Part shown: piece by piece, positions 45,201 to 53,192 of the stretch | Layout of the letters: every line of letters starts with the position of its first letter | Numbering within the stretch: the stretch's first letter is position 1 | Source: Candidatus Kapaibacterium sp. | GTDB lineage: Bacteria; Bacteroidota; Ignavibacteria; Kapaibacteriales; UBA2268 | DNA: 64,000 nt | Reading direction: 5' to 3' | Assembly (NCBI GenBank): GCA_026418625.1 | Contig: JAOABA010000036.1 | Span: 1-64,000 of the forward strand | Translations under genes and position numbers: made by a program | Notes under the pieces: generated by a model | Seen by the model: the letters and a program-made list of their open reading frames with translations, nothing else | What the model was told of the DNA's origin: nothing | Database searches by the model: none

Positions 45201-45897
45201 TTCAGGTATTTCTGAATTGACTATCCCAAAAATTGAAGCTGACCCAAAAGGTAGAGCCACTATTCCTATTAACTTTAGCAATACCGAAAATAGACCTTAT
45301 CAAGGGGTTCGATTCTTTGAAACTGAAATTTCAATTAATCCACGTTTATTCCTTCCCGACACTGTCAGAAGTGATTTTGGCGATGTAAAATTAGTTAGGA
45401 ATGAGATAATTGATGGCAGAAGAATTATTGGTATTAAAGTCGAGGGTGATTTTTCTAATTTTGGTAAGGTAGCCGAGATATCAGGCTATGCAGGGTTAGC
45501 TGAAACTGACACTTCTGCCATTGAGTTTATTCAAACTGGGAAATTCTGGGGTTCAGCAGTTCAAACTAAGTTTAATAACGGCATTTTCCAATTGATAAAT
45601 CTTTGCGATGACAGAAGGATTCTTCAAAATCAAGATATTTTTAAGAACTTTAATATTATTCCGAACCCTGTGTTTGATGCCTTCAATCTTGAATTCGAGA
45701 GCTTAGAAAGTGGAATGGCATCTATTGAGATATTTAATAAATTGGGTTCTTTGGTTCTAAAACAAACTAATATTGAGGTGAGTAAGGGTGTGAATTCCAC
45801 CAAAGTCAATGCTTCTCTGCTCAATTCAGGCTCTTATAAACTTGTGGTAAAAATGAGGTCATCATTTGTTGCAAAAGATTTAATAATTATCAGATAA
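42265..45897 (+). CDS. large secreted protein with WD40-like and ASH domains and T9SS signal
   Basis: 1210 residues. Signal peptide about 1-21. N-terminal beta-rich region (about 22-330, with an LIRPNGGEIL motif typical of Ig-like modules), a WD40-like beta-propeller (about 345-655: IAYRSDGQRVLSVNDAGFLKEWD, LSPDGEMLAIG, FSPDGHSIATSA), then two ASH/choice-of-anchor-D repeats (about 680-890: FDFGEICVGDT and similar). The end (about 1130-1210, IPNPVFDAFNLEFES to DLIIIR) is a type IX sorting domain. A binding or scaffold role at the cell surface is likely; no catalytic motif was seen. The next gene starts 8 bp on. Confidence 0.82.
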   Translation: MFLNILRFIPLFLFFVIYNSNSEIKLEAFKFNNTVTVDTTEYPIFSIKIKALKNNIPFIFDKNNIILLENVNPVIPISISQPDNSQYQTVRWITKINGPSSKNDFYSTPHRLTVFVFSGSELGTLATSFDKIYLSVVSITNSRDRFEPDMYFGNLKKGEDTTRGIIVNSPIANVVNNREIPVKIDSIKTHSKYFTYEWFGSSIDSTRPPKQLYSPFYYRAAIKFKPDDTTYYRDKFTVYFEGGRKEEINLIGNQFNIPRTTVLQLIRPNGGEILLPCQQYEIKWKGAVKGIPTSVYLSLDNGATWEQIASTIDSVFFWQVPDLPTNRALIKVKQEFTNTTTKTLKEDDIPVRKIAYRSDGQRVLSVNDAGFLKEWDLQVGTSTMTKRISQLLYPAEKLVPLGLDYFDYDTKLFVVYRKESYYGQPSQDSIAFYKIDENQPYLKIQIPDNFGVKKAILDAKREKIAIIPQSGMNILLYSAKDGSTIKTLTFEKPIAAFTFNSILDESAVALLNGDVQILKNEDFSVKDKLSFEDLPLIYELGLSPDGEMLAIGCSAPLSVGTNTNRNEIHVVNIKNKLIIRTGRKSASNPVALEFGPTSAHLIVGSTAQPQIAFWDLPGDEFIGSMSGNDNILTDFKFSPDGHSIATSAASGENLNIRFFTYPEEDPSNGTFRIVRPEYNFKDITLEPAYLGSDNERKVKSVICNTGEVPLGIDHSWLVSGRHFKIKNIITPDSIYPGQCLDVEFYYHPLDTGKITDTLVVTSCTKWFFIKIESIGLKRNIAFLNNIFDFGEICVGDTITKTIDLFRNDDPVPLKVNFIAIDDQISSSFRVISKIQDTILQPGEILKVEIRFHPAEFGEILRNVYVFHSDQTFMSPNTTFHGRGLGTIFDFSHSNLMFIPEIKNRKLKIINNSKNTTNIVNAIFSQDGFYRILTPLPIKIAAGAEAEIEIEAINISPNPVSLRFEATPCNSISSILVEAYSGISELTIPKIEADPKGRATIPINFSNTENRPYQGVRFFETEISINPRLFLPDTVRSDFGDVKLVRNEIIDGRRIIGIKVEGDFSNFGKVAEISGYAGLAETDTSAIEFIQTGKFWGSAVQTKFNNGIFQLINLCDDRRILQNQDIFKNFNIIPNPVFDAFNLEFESLESGMASIEIFNKLGSLVLKQTNIEVSKGVNSTKVNASLLNSGSYKLVVKMRSSFVAKDLIIIR

Positions 45898-45905
45898 AAA
45901 TTTTA

Positions 45906-47864
45906 ATGAAGTCAATCAAAGCTTTTAATATATTATTACTTTTTGTCCTTTTATTTTTAATTAATATAAACTTTTCTTTTTCACAGAAGAAATATACTGG
46001 TTTAGAAGTTGGTCTTGGATTAGGTCCAAATTTCAATTTTCACAATTCATCATTTACCCATTTCGAAGGCTATCCAAATTGTTGTAGTGAATTTAAATCC
46101 GGCTTTGGAATTGGATATTCAATAAACACTTTTCTAACATATTACCCCAATACAAAAATTTTTGACAAAAAATGGGGCTTAAATTTTGGACTTTCTTATG
46201 ATGATATAAGTGGAACAATGAGCGTAGAGGACTTCTTCGCAAATATCATAGTTGGTAATGAGGTCAAAAAAGGGATTTCTGAGCATAAACTCGTTACTGA
46301 TTTGAACTTAATTTCATTCGCGCCAGAAATGTTAATTACACCGGTTGAAACTTTTCCATTAGAAGTGGCAGTTGGTTTTAGGGCTGGATTTTTTTCGAAG
46401 ACCAATTTTAACTATAATGAGACACTTATATCTCCCGAGGGTGCAACTTTTGAAAATTATTCAAGGACAAGAAATAGCAACGAAGGAAAGATTCCGAATA
46501 TTAATCCGCTGAATTTAGCATTATCTTTAGGAGCAAATTATAAACTGCTTGAATTTTCCAATTTCAAAGTTTTTACATCTTTAAGATTTTATTATGGATT
46601 GACCAATGTTGTAAAAAATCTGGATTGGAAGATTAATAATTTGCAATTAGGGTTGAATATAGCTTATAAGATACCGAAAGCTGAATCAATTCCTCCACTA
46701 CCTGCACCAATGCCGAATTATCCTGAGCCACCTAAAGCTGCAGAGTTAGATGCAAAGTTATTGGTTTTTTCGTCAGGGCTCAGACTAAATGATGGTGATA
46801 CAATTAAGTTAGATGTCTTAAAAGAGATTACAACACAATCTTTTCCATTGCTTCCAATTATTTTCTTTGAAAAGAATTCTGCTACGATTCCAGAGATAAT
46901 TATTAAACCGCCGCACCTTAATAAACAGTATTCTTTGAATAAAGAAATTTTGAGCGGGATTGTTGAGATCTTAAAGAACTCACCTAATAGTAAGATTACT
47001 ATTATTGCTTCTTCAACAAGCGGCGAAAATGAGAATATTGCAAGGAAGAGATTTGATGAAGTGGCTAACTACCTTGAACAATCAGGAATTGACAAAAAGA
47101 GAATAGATTTTGTTGAAAAAAGGATTGAACCTCAGAAAAATAATTCAAAAGAAAACGAAGATGAAAATTATTTTGTTCAATTTCAACTTAATTCAAATCA
47201 AAAGCCTAATATCACAGAAAGAAATGAAAAAATCAATTTAGTTCAGGACTTAGAGTTAGAAATAAAGACTGAATCCTCTGACCCAAAATTTTTAAAAGAA
47301 ATAACCGGCAAAGTCTGTTTGAATGATATTATGCTTGATAATTTTTATTCGGATACTTATAAATTTAAGTTGAATGAAGCCGGTAAATTTGCGATTGCGA
47401 ACGGAGGCAATTTCAAACTGCACATTAATGCTATTTATAATGATATATCAGGAAATGCAAAAGTTAGTAATGTAAATTTAATTTTGAAACCCATAAACAA
47501 TATTAGTTACAAAGCGATCTCAATCTTTGACGCAAACTCAAATGGAAAATATAGCGAATTTATTCTCGGATATTTCAATTTTAATGAATCGGAATTTTCT
47601 TATATTGATGAAACGGTCAAGGAGACAGTTCTTGAGAATTTTGGTAAGGGTAAAAAAATTGAAATCCTTCCATATACCGATAATATAGGAACACCAGAGT
47701 ATAACAAATCATTGGCGGGAAAGAGGGCTGATGCAGCGTTGAGATTACTGAAGATTGACCGAAATAAGGCAATATTAAATATCACCGGTGACTATCCATT
47801 CAATAATGACAAACCCCACGAAAGGATATATAATAGATCCGTTTTTGTTAGGATTTATGAATAA
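45906..47864 (+). CDS. outer-membrane protein with two OmpA-like domains
   Basis: 652 residues. Signal peptide about 1-27 (ends FSFSQ). Residues 28-260 look like an outer-membrane barrel (GLEVGLGLGPNFNF, LGANYKLLEF, LQLGLNIAYKI). A Pro-rich linker leads to a first OmpA-like region (about 315-430: IIFFEKNSATIPE, KITIIASSTSGENENIARKR), a beta spacer, and a second one at the end (about 575-650: IEILPYTDNIGTPEYNKSLAGKRADAA). The second keeps the peptidoglycan-type NxxLAxxRA signature. It is tightly coupled to the T9SS protein, suggesting they form a surface complex. Confidence 0.82.
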   Translation: MKSIKAFNILLLFVLLFLININFSFSQKKYTGLEVGLGLGPNFNFHNSSFTHFEGYPNCCSEFKSGFGIGYSINTFLTYYPNTKIFDKKWGLNFGLSYDDISGTMSVEDFFANIIVGNEVKKGISEHKLVTDLNLISFAPEMLITPVETFPLEVAVGFRAGFFSKTNFNYNETLISPEGATFENYSRTRNSNEGKIPNINPLNLALSLGANYKLLEFSNFKVFTSLRFYYGLTNVVKNLDWKINNLQLGLNIAYKIPKAESIPPLPAPMPNYPEPPKAAELDAKLLVFSSGLRLNDGDTIKLDVLKEITTQSFPLLPIIFFEKNSATIPEIIIKPPHLNKQYSLNKEILSGIVEILKNSPNSKITIIASSTSGENENIARKRFDEVANYLEQSGIDKKRIDFVEKRIEPQKNNSKENEDENYFVQFQLNSNQKPNITERNEKINLVQDLELEIKTESSDPKFLKEITGKVCLNDIMLDNFYSDTYKFKLNEAGKFAIANGGNFKLHINAIYNDISGNAKVSNVNLILKPINNISYKAISIFDANSNGKYSEFILGYFNFNESEFSYIDETVKETVLENFGKGKKIEILPYTDNIGTPEYNKSLAGKRADAALRLLKIDRNKAILNITGDYPFNNDKPHERIYNRSVFVRIYE

Positions 47865-47890
47865 GCTTGAAAAGAAATTGATAATTCAAG

Positions 47891-48340
47891 TTTCACGCAA
47901 AGTTCGCAGAGGAATAACAGAGTTCGCAAAGAAAATTAATACCAATTATTTATAAAAATAATTTTTCAACTTACTAAACTTTTTTGTTTCACGCAGAGTT
48001 CGCAAAGGAATCACAGAGTTCGCAAAGGAATCACAGAGTTCGCAGAGAGAATAAATCCCAATTATTCATAAAAATAATATCTCAACTTACTAAACTTTTT
48101 TGTTTCACGCAGAGTTCGCAGAGGAAACGCAGAGTTCGTAGAGAAAATTAATACCATTTAATTATAAAAATAATATCTCAACTTACTAAACTTTTTTGTT
48201 TCACGCAGAGTTCGCAGAGGGATCGCAGAGATCGCAAAGAAAATAAATCCTTATTATAAAAAAAATGAGTGAAATTCCTCAAATTATCATACTTTTTTGT
48301 TTCACGCAGAGTTCGCAGAGGAAACGCAGAGTTCGTAGAG
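47891..48340 (+). repeat. five-copy ~100-bp tandem repeat array
   Basis: Units start TTTCACGC at 47891, 47987, 48103, 48199 and 48300 (spacing 96, 116, 96, 101). Each begins with two or three copies of a ~20-bp subunit (CACGCAGAGTTCGCAGAG, last one often GTAGAG), then AT-rich text ending ACTTACTAAACTTTTTTG. The 116-bp unit has one extra 20-bp subunit. Single copies recur at 54765-54835. Confidence 0.85.
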
Positions 48341-48403
48341 ATGATAAATCCCAATTATTCATAAAAATAGAAATGATTATTTGAAATAATTATATTTGGA
48401 TAT

Positions 48404-48474
48404 CATTATGGCGAACGAAGTGAGGAAGAATCCAGTAAATCATAAATAGATGCTTCACTTCGTTCAGAGTGACA
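48404..48474 (+). repeat. short copy of the dispersed hairpin repeat
   Basis: GAACGAAGTGA (48413-48423) is the reverse complement of TCACTTCGTTC (48454-48464). The right arm matches the 0.7-kb and 24-kb copies. The element is shortened to about 70 bp. Confidence 0.65.
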
Positions 48475-48515
48475 TTAAAATTTTTATTATTTCTCTAGTG
48501 CATAATATAGGATTA

Positions 48516-49373
48516 TTATCCTTTTTGTGTTAAAATCACACCTGAAATAGTCAAAATCCCACCGAGGACAAATGGAATAGTTATTATTTGGTCAAAAAAG
48601 AATACTGCCATTAAAGTAGTCAAAACGGGTTGCAAATTATTAAAGACAGAGACTTTACTTGCTTCAAGTTTTTTCAGAGAGTAATACCAAAGTGCATATC
48701 CGACACCAGAAGTAATGACACCAAGATAGAATATTTTAAGAAAATCAACAGAAGTAATTTTTGATATTTCAGTAATATGTCCAAAGGCTCCGAAGATAGG
48801 CAGATATAATAAAAGACCGAAAACCATAGTTACTGCGGATGCATAAATAGCACCGTATTTTTGGACATATTTCTTACCAAGAACAGTATAAACAGCCCAC
48901 GATAGACTTGCAAGAAGGGCTAAACCGTTGCCAAGGAAATTATCAGATTTCAAATCGAGTCCTTTTTCAAAAAGAACAAACACCGTTCCAATGAAGGCGA
49001 TTAAAATCCCCAAAAGTTTAAGTTTTGTTGCCTTTTCCCTTAAGAAAATTAAAGCTATTACGATGACAAAAGCAGGAGTGAGAGCATAAGCAAGGGCTAC
49101 ATTAGCTGGGGATGTGAATTCAAGGCTTTTGAAGAAAAGGAACTGATTCATTGGGATATTTATAAATCCAAGAATTAGGAAGGGGATTAAATCCTTTTTT
49201 TCTATTCTAAAAAGTTTTGATTTTCTGAATATTAAGGTTGAAACATAAGCAAGAGAGGCTATACTAGCCCTTAAAAGCAAAATCAATGTTGGGCTAAGAG
49301 TCAGGACTAAACTCTTAGCTACTATATGAGTAGTTGAAGCAATTAATTGCTGCAATATCAATATCCAATACAT
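48516..49373 (-). CDS. EamA/DMT-family membrane transporter
   Basis: 285 residues with ten membrane segments in two EamA halves (about 1-135 and 145-285). Seen: SPTLILLLRASIASLAYV, a conserved NIPMNQFLFFKSLEFTSPANVALAYALTP segment, FIGTVFVLFEKG, and LGVITSGVGYALWYYSLKKLEASKVSVFNNLQPV, typical of drug/metabolite exporters. The substrate is unknown, perhaps amino acids or metabolites given the peptidase and pyrE neighbours. Last gene of the minus-strand cluster, 78 bp after pyrE. Confidence 0.9.
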   Translation of the reverse strand: MYWILILQQLIASTTHIVAKSLVLTLSPTLILLLRASIASLAYVSTLIFRKSKLFRIEKKDLIPFLILGFINIPMNQFLFFKSLEFTSPANVALAYALTPAFVIVIALIFLREKATKLKLLGILIAFIGTVFVLFEKGLDLKSDNFLGNGLALLASLSWAVYTVLGKKYVQKYGAIYASAVTMVFGLLLYLPIFGAFGHITEISKITSVDFLKIFYLGVITSGVGYALWYYSLKKLEASKVSVFNNLQPVLTTLMAVFFFDQIITIPFVLGGILTISGVILTQKG

Positions 49374-49451
49374 TGATTAAAAGAAATAAATAAATCGAAA
49401 AGCTTAACTCGATTAGAGAGAAAAATTGTTTTAAGCTCGAATTTAAAAGTT

Positions 49452-49982
49452 CTAAGTATTAGAGAAGTCCTTCAGCTCTGACATAGTAAATAAAGAAATA
49501 AGCTTTACCCCTGCATTTGAAAGATTTTCTTTTCCGCCTGATTCTCTATCAATGACACAGACGGCATACTCAATTAAAGCACCTTCTTTTCTTAAGTCTT
49601 CGACACTTTTGATAATCTGTCCACCGCTTGTAACAACATCTTCAACCACTAATACTCTTTTATTGTTAATATTGACTCCTTCAGCTAACTTTTTAGTTCC
49701 ATATTCTTTAGCTTTTTTTCTAACAAAAACTTGTGATTTGCCCAATTTTTGGGATAAAATTGTTGCAATAGGTATTCCACCAGTTTCCAAACCAGCTAAA
49801 ATATCGAAATCATTCGGAATGATATCTATCATTTGATTAGCTATTTCATTTAATAAATCTGGTTGGCTTTCAAATTGGTATTTATCAAAATATTCATTAC
49901 TTACAGTTCCAGACCTAAGGACAAATGTGCCTGTCAGGTAAGAAGCTTTAAAAATTTCTTTTGCTAAATCTTGTTTGTTCAT
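49452..49982 (-). CDS. pyrE: orotate phosphoribosyltransferase
   Basis: 176 residues. PRPP-binding motif RVLVVEDVVTSGGQ (about 108-121), LAGLETGGIPIAT, and FVRKKAKEYGTKK. It joins orotate to PRPP in pyrimidine synthesis. Slightly shorter than typical (about 190-215) but all key motifs are present. ATG is 9 bp from the M28 peptidase stop, so the two are probably co-transcribed. Confidence 0.93.
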   Translation of the reverse strand: MNKQDLAKEIFKASYLTGTFVLRSGTVSNEYFDKYQFESQPDLLNEIANQMIDIIPNDFDILAGLETGGIPIATILSQKLGKSQVFVRKKAKEYGTKKLAEGVNINNKRVLVVEDVVTSGGQIIKSVEDLRKEGALIEYAVCVIDRESGGKENLSNAGVKLISLFTMSELKDFSNT

Positions 49983-49991
49983 AATTTTTTT

Positions 49992-51350
49992 CTATAAATC
50001 AGCATATAAAAAAACGGCAATAGCGATAGCAGCAATACATTTATTCAAGTCTTTTGGATCGATTTTGTCAGGAGTATCAGAGTCAGCGTGATGATACCAG
50101 AAATATTTGCCACTGTCGTTAGTGTTGAACGTCATAGCAGGGACACCAAGTTTAAACATAGGGTCAATATCAACTCCCCAGCCACCTTTGTAAAAATTAA
50201 AGGAAGGCTCGACTTGAGTAATAAAAGGTTGAAAAGTATTGACAATTTCAAATAAAGAGTCAGGACCTCTAAATCCAATGGACTTTGGGGGAAAAATACC
50301 AGCGTCAAATTCAAACATTAAATGGTGCTTTTCGTGCTTGTGTTTTTCAGCATATACTTTTCCACCACGAGCACCATTTTCTTCATTTGCCCACATTACA
50401 GCTCTAATAGTTCTTCTTGGTTTCAAGCCGAGTTTTTTAATTAATTTAACAGCTTCCCAAGTGGCTATACAACCTCCAGCATCGTCGTGAGCGCCGGTTC
50501 CGGCGTCCCAAGAATCAATGTGTCCACCAATTGCAATAATTTCATCGGGATAGACACTTCCTTTGACTTCACCCATTACATTATAGGAAAGCTTATCCGG
50601 TTCAGTTCTTGCTTCAAGGTATAGATAGATTACTGGGTTTTGCCCTCGATTTTGCATTCTTTGAAGCATTTCGGCGTCCTCAAGAGTTATCGCTCCGTGC
50701 GGAATTTTTGGTATAGAATCAACATACTCAGCAAAAGATCCAGTGTGAGGAAGTTGAAAACCAATGGGAGAAACCGATCTGACAAGACTGGCAACAGCTC
50801 CTACTTCAGCAGCTTTCAAATGACCTAACCATCTGAACTGGACAGCTTGACCATAATTCACGAATGGAACGTTATATACAACAATTTTTCCTTTAGCATC
50901 CTTTGCTTTTTTTTGTAAGTCCTCAAAAGAATTAACAACAAGGACAGAAGCTGTTATGCCTTCTTTAGGTGTTGCAATAGAGCCACCATAGCTCATAAAG
51001 TTCATTTTAGCTTTTCGGGGTGAGATTAAGCTACAGGATTCATTACCTCTAATCCACACTGGAACCATAACTTCATCCCGTTGGATATTTTCTAATCCAT
51101 CTTTTTTCATCTCGTCAACAATCCAGTTAAGAGCATTTTCGAGATTATGACTGCCACTTAATCTTGGTCCGAAGGTATCACACATATAAGCAAGGCGTTC
51201 CCAAGCAGAGCTGTCTTTCATAGCTTCGTCAATTATTTTTTTGACAATGCCAGAATATTTATTATCTAAATTAACAAGATTATTCTCTGCTTTTAAACTT
51301 GTTAGGTTAACTAAGGCTAAAAAATATAAAAGATATATTACATATTTCAC
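49992..51350 (-). CDS. M28-family zinc metallopeptidase, secreted
   Basis: 452 residues from the GTG at 51350, chosen because AAGGTG precedes it at 5 nt and the resulting protein starts with a signal peptide (MKYVIYLLYFLALVNLTSLKA). The open frame extends 48 residues further upstream, but that part overlaps the dipeptidase gene and is a shadow. Zinc-site motifs: GGHIDSWDAGTGAHDDAGG and WANEENGARGG; the middle carries a PA-domain insert (about 105-220). Resembles the plasma glutamate carboxypeptidase branch. It probably removes N-terminal residues from peptides outside the inner membrane. GTG starts 4 bp after the C69 stop. Confidence 0.88.
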   Translation of the reverse strand: MKYVIYLLYFLALVNLTSLKAENNLVNLDNKYSGIVKKIIDEAMKDSSAWERLAYMCDTFGPRLSGSHNLENALNWIVDEMKKDGLENIQRDEVMVPVWIRGNESCSLISPRKAKMNFMSYGGSIATPKEGITASVLVVNSFEDLQKKAKDAKGKIVVYNVPFVNYGQAVQFRWLGHLKAAEVGAVASLVRSVSPIGFQLPHTGSFAEYVDSIPKIPHGAITLEDAEMLQRMQNRGQNPVIYLYLEARTEPDKLSYNVMGEVKGSVYPDEIIAIGGHIDSWDAGTGAHDDAGGCIATWEAVKLIKKLGLKPRRTIRAVMWANEENGARGGKVYAEKHKHEKHHLMFEFDAGIFPPKSIGFRGPDSLFEIVNTFQPFITQVEPSFNFYKGGWGVDIDPMFKLGVPAMTFNTNDSGKYFWYHHADSDTPDKIDPKDLNKCIAAIAIAVFLYADL

Positions 51351-51354
51351 AATA

Positions 51355-53043
51355 TCACCTTGAGTCAGTTCCTCCGCCTTTAATAGCCCCGGGTAAATTT
51401 GCGTCTGGGGTAGCAACTTTTTCTCGCCATTCAACTTTGTGATAACCGGGTCTTTCCTGAATAACTCTGCGATAAAACTCATCACCATAACCAACGCCTT
51501 TGGGGGATCTTCCGTGATTTTCGTTTACATTGTTTATGTAACCATCGTTATATTTCATCACGAGATCTTTCCAAAGCTTTTGCCAAGTTGAGATTGTTTT
51601 TGCAACTTGATTATTTGAATATTCAGTAAGAAATTCAATAGCTAAGTCAGGATTTTTGTTGAACAACTCAAGAGCTGCTTTTTCAATAGCGGGTTGATAA
51701 TCAAAAAATTTGTTTTCGAGCGAACTTTGAACTTCCTGAATATCTTTGATTATGTATGAATATTTTGTATAAGCTAAATTGGCAACAAGATTAAAAATCC
51801 AGAAAGCTGAGTTAATATCAAATTCTGCAATACTGGCTATTCTAAAAGTTTCTGGCGGTTTAGTAATTGAGCAGTAAAGTGGCATATAAACATTAGAATA
51901 ATTGTCATCCACACCATACCAATGAATACCGCCAATTTGTCTCGGCAGCCAAGAGCGCATTTGAGAGACAAACGCAAAGCCTGTTTGTTGAGTTGAAATC
52001 GGTCTGTCCCAAGCATATTGAGTAGTATCGCCTTCAATTTTCCAAGTGAGCCCTTTCCAGCGAACAGGACAGCCAAAGGGACCTGCTTCGATACCTTTTG
52101 TTTGGTCGAATTCGGTTCCATCGAAATGATCTCTCATTAAAGCAATAACATCTTTTACTGAGAGTTTCTTATCGGGTTTAATGAACAGAGGGTATGGTTC
52201 GGCTCCTCTTACGGCTCTGAAATAATCTGGTGACAAGTTGAGAGAAGGAGCAGCTCTTCTGAAAATACTCCAAACTCTTCCTTCGCAAAACATTAAAGAA
52301 CCGGGGTCAGCAGGTGCGTAAACATCAGCAAATCGAAAAGGACCATCAGAGTCTTTGTAATAACCTTTGCTTTTTGCAAATTCAATAACATCAGGTGCAT
52401 AAAGGCAATTTTTAGGATCGTTCAAAGGGAATTCTCTGATGCGTGGATGGTTAGCGTGAGCAGAAATATAACCATCGGGAACTCTCATTGCTACCCAGAC
52501 TGCACCGGTTCTTCCGGGTCCTTTTCCAATCATATCCATAACCCAAGCTTCATTTGGATCGGCAATTGAGAATGATTCGCCTGAGCTATAGTAACCATAT
52601 TCTTTAACTAAATCGGTCATAACTTTGATTGCTTCTCTTGCAGTTTTAGAGCGTTGCAAAGCGATTTGCATCAATGAGCCGTAATCTATAAGACCTAAAG
52701 AGCCTCGGAGTTCGGGTCGTCCTCCAAAGGTTGTCTCACCAATTGAGACCTGATATTCATTTATCAAGCCAACAACAAGATAAGTGCTATCAACCTGTTT
52801 TATCTTTCCTAAATATTTATGTGTGTCCCAATCATAGATATCTAATGAATCATTGGGATTATGCCGTTTTGCGGGTGAGTAGTAGAGCCTTTCCATAAAA
52901 CCACCGGCATCTGCATTATAAGATATCATAACAGAGCCGTCAACAGAAGCACCCTTAGAAACGAGCAAGTTAGTACAGGTCTGAGAGCTATAATTTATGA
53001 TAAAAAATAATATTACAATTGATATATAAAAATAAATTTTCAT
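51355..53043 (-). CDS. C69-family dipeptidase, secreted
   Basis: 562 residues. Signal peptide about 1-22, then CTNLLVSKGASVDGSVM: the Cys (Cys23) becomes the N-terminal nucleophile after processing, as in C69 Ntn-hydrolases. Other family marks: NEYQVSIGETTFGGR, YGYYSSGESFSIADPNEAWVMDMIGKG and AHANHPRIREF. It hydrolyses dipeptides, probably in the periplasm. First gene of a minus-strand set with the M28 peptidase, pyrE and an exporter, consistent with peptide use. Length is normal for the longer C69 forms. Confidence 0.92.
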   Translation of the reverse strand: MKIYFYISIVILFFIINYSSQTCTNLLVSKGASVDGSVMISYNADAGGFMERLYYSPAKRHNPNDSLDIYDWDTHKYLGKIKQVDSTYLVVGLINEYQVSIGETTFGGRPELRGSLGLIDYGSLMQIALQRSKTAREAIKVMTDLVKEYGYYSSGESFSIADPNEAWVMDMIGKGPGRTGAVWVAMRVPDGYISAHANHPRIREFPLNDPKNCLYAPDVIEFAKSKGYYKDSDGPFRFADVYAPADPGSLMFCEGRVWSIFRRAAPSLNLSPDYFRAVRGAEPYPLFIKPDKKLSVKDVIALMRDHFDGTEFDQTKGIEAGPFGCPVRWKGLTWKIEGDTTQYAWDRPISTQQTGFAFVSQMRSWLPRQIGGIHWYGVDDNYSNVYMPLYCSITKPPETFRIASIAEFDINSAFWIFNLVANLAYTKYSYIIKDIQEVQSSLENKFFDYQPAIEKAALELFNKNPDLAIEFLTEYSNNQVAKTISTWQKLWKDLVMKYNDGYINNVNENHGRSPKGVGYGDEFYRRVIQERPGYHKVEWREKVATPDANLPGAIKGGGTDSR

Positions 53044-53081
53044 AAAATACCCAAATAATAAAATAAAGTTTAATAATTATA

Positions 53082-53089
53082 CAAACTTA
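53082..53089 (-). promoter_or_regulatory. -7 element upstream of the C69 gene
   Basis: Minus strand TAAGTTTG fits TAnnTTTG and lies 39 nt before the ATG; no TTTG at proper spacing, the nearest being 27 nt away. Confidence 0.3.
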
Positions 53090-53136
53090 CTATTTAATAA
53101 AAATTTATGAGATAATCAAATTTGAATTTTATTTCT

Positions 53137-53166
53137 TTTGAACTTTAGGTTTTTTGTTTACTTTTG
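53137..53166 (+). promoter_or_regulatory. Bacteroidota-type promoter of the MFS gene
   Basis: TTTG (53137-53140), 18-nt spacer, TACTTTTG (53159-53166); predicted start about 20 nt before the ATG at 53193. Confidence 0.55.
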
Positions 53167-53192
53167 CTATTTTCCATTATTCAATAGTAAAA

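Larger units (their letters stand above)
47865..48515. other. non-coding spacer filled by tandem repeats
   Basis: 651 bp with no gene. It contains the tandem array 47891-48340 and a hairpin repeat 48404-48474. A weak hairpin CTTGAA/TTCAAG (about 47868-47890) follows the ompA-like stop. Confidence 0.7.

Noticed and set aside
47891-48340. CRISPR array
   Set aside because: The intervals between conserved pieces are themselves repeated and vary little; unit length (~100 bp) and nested 20-bp subunits do not fit, and no cas gene is present.
51351-51494. Upstream 48-residue extension of the M28 peptidase
   Set aside because: It overlaps the 3' end of the C69 gene in another frame; the GTG at 51350 has a Shine-Dalgarno and gives a signal peptide.
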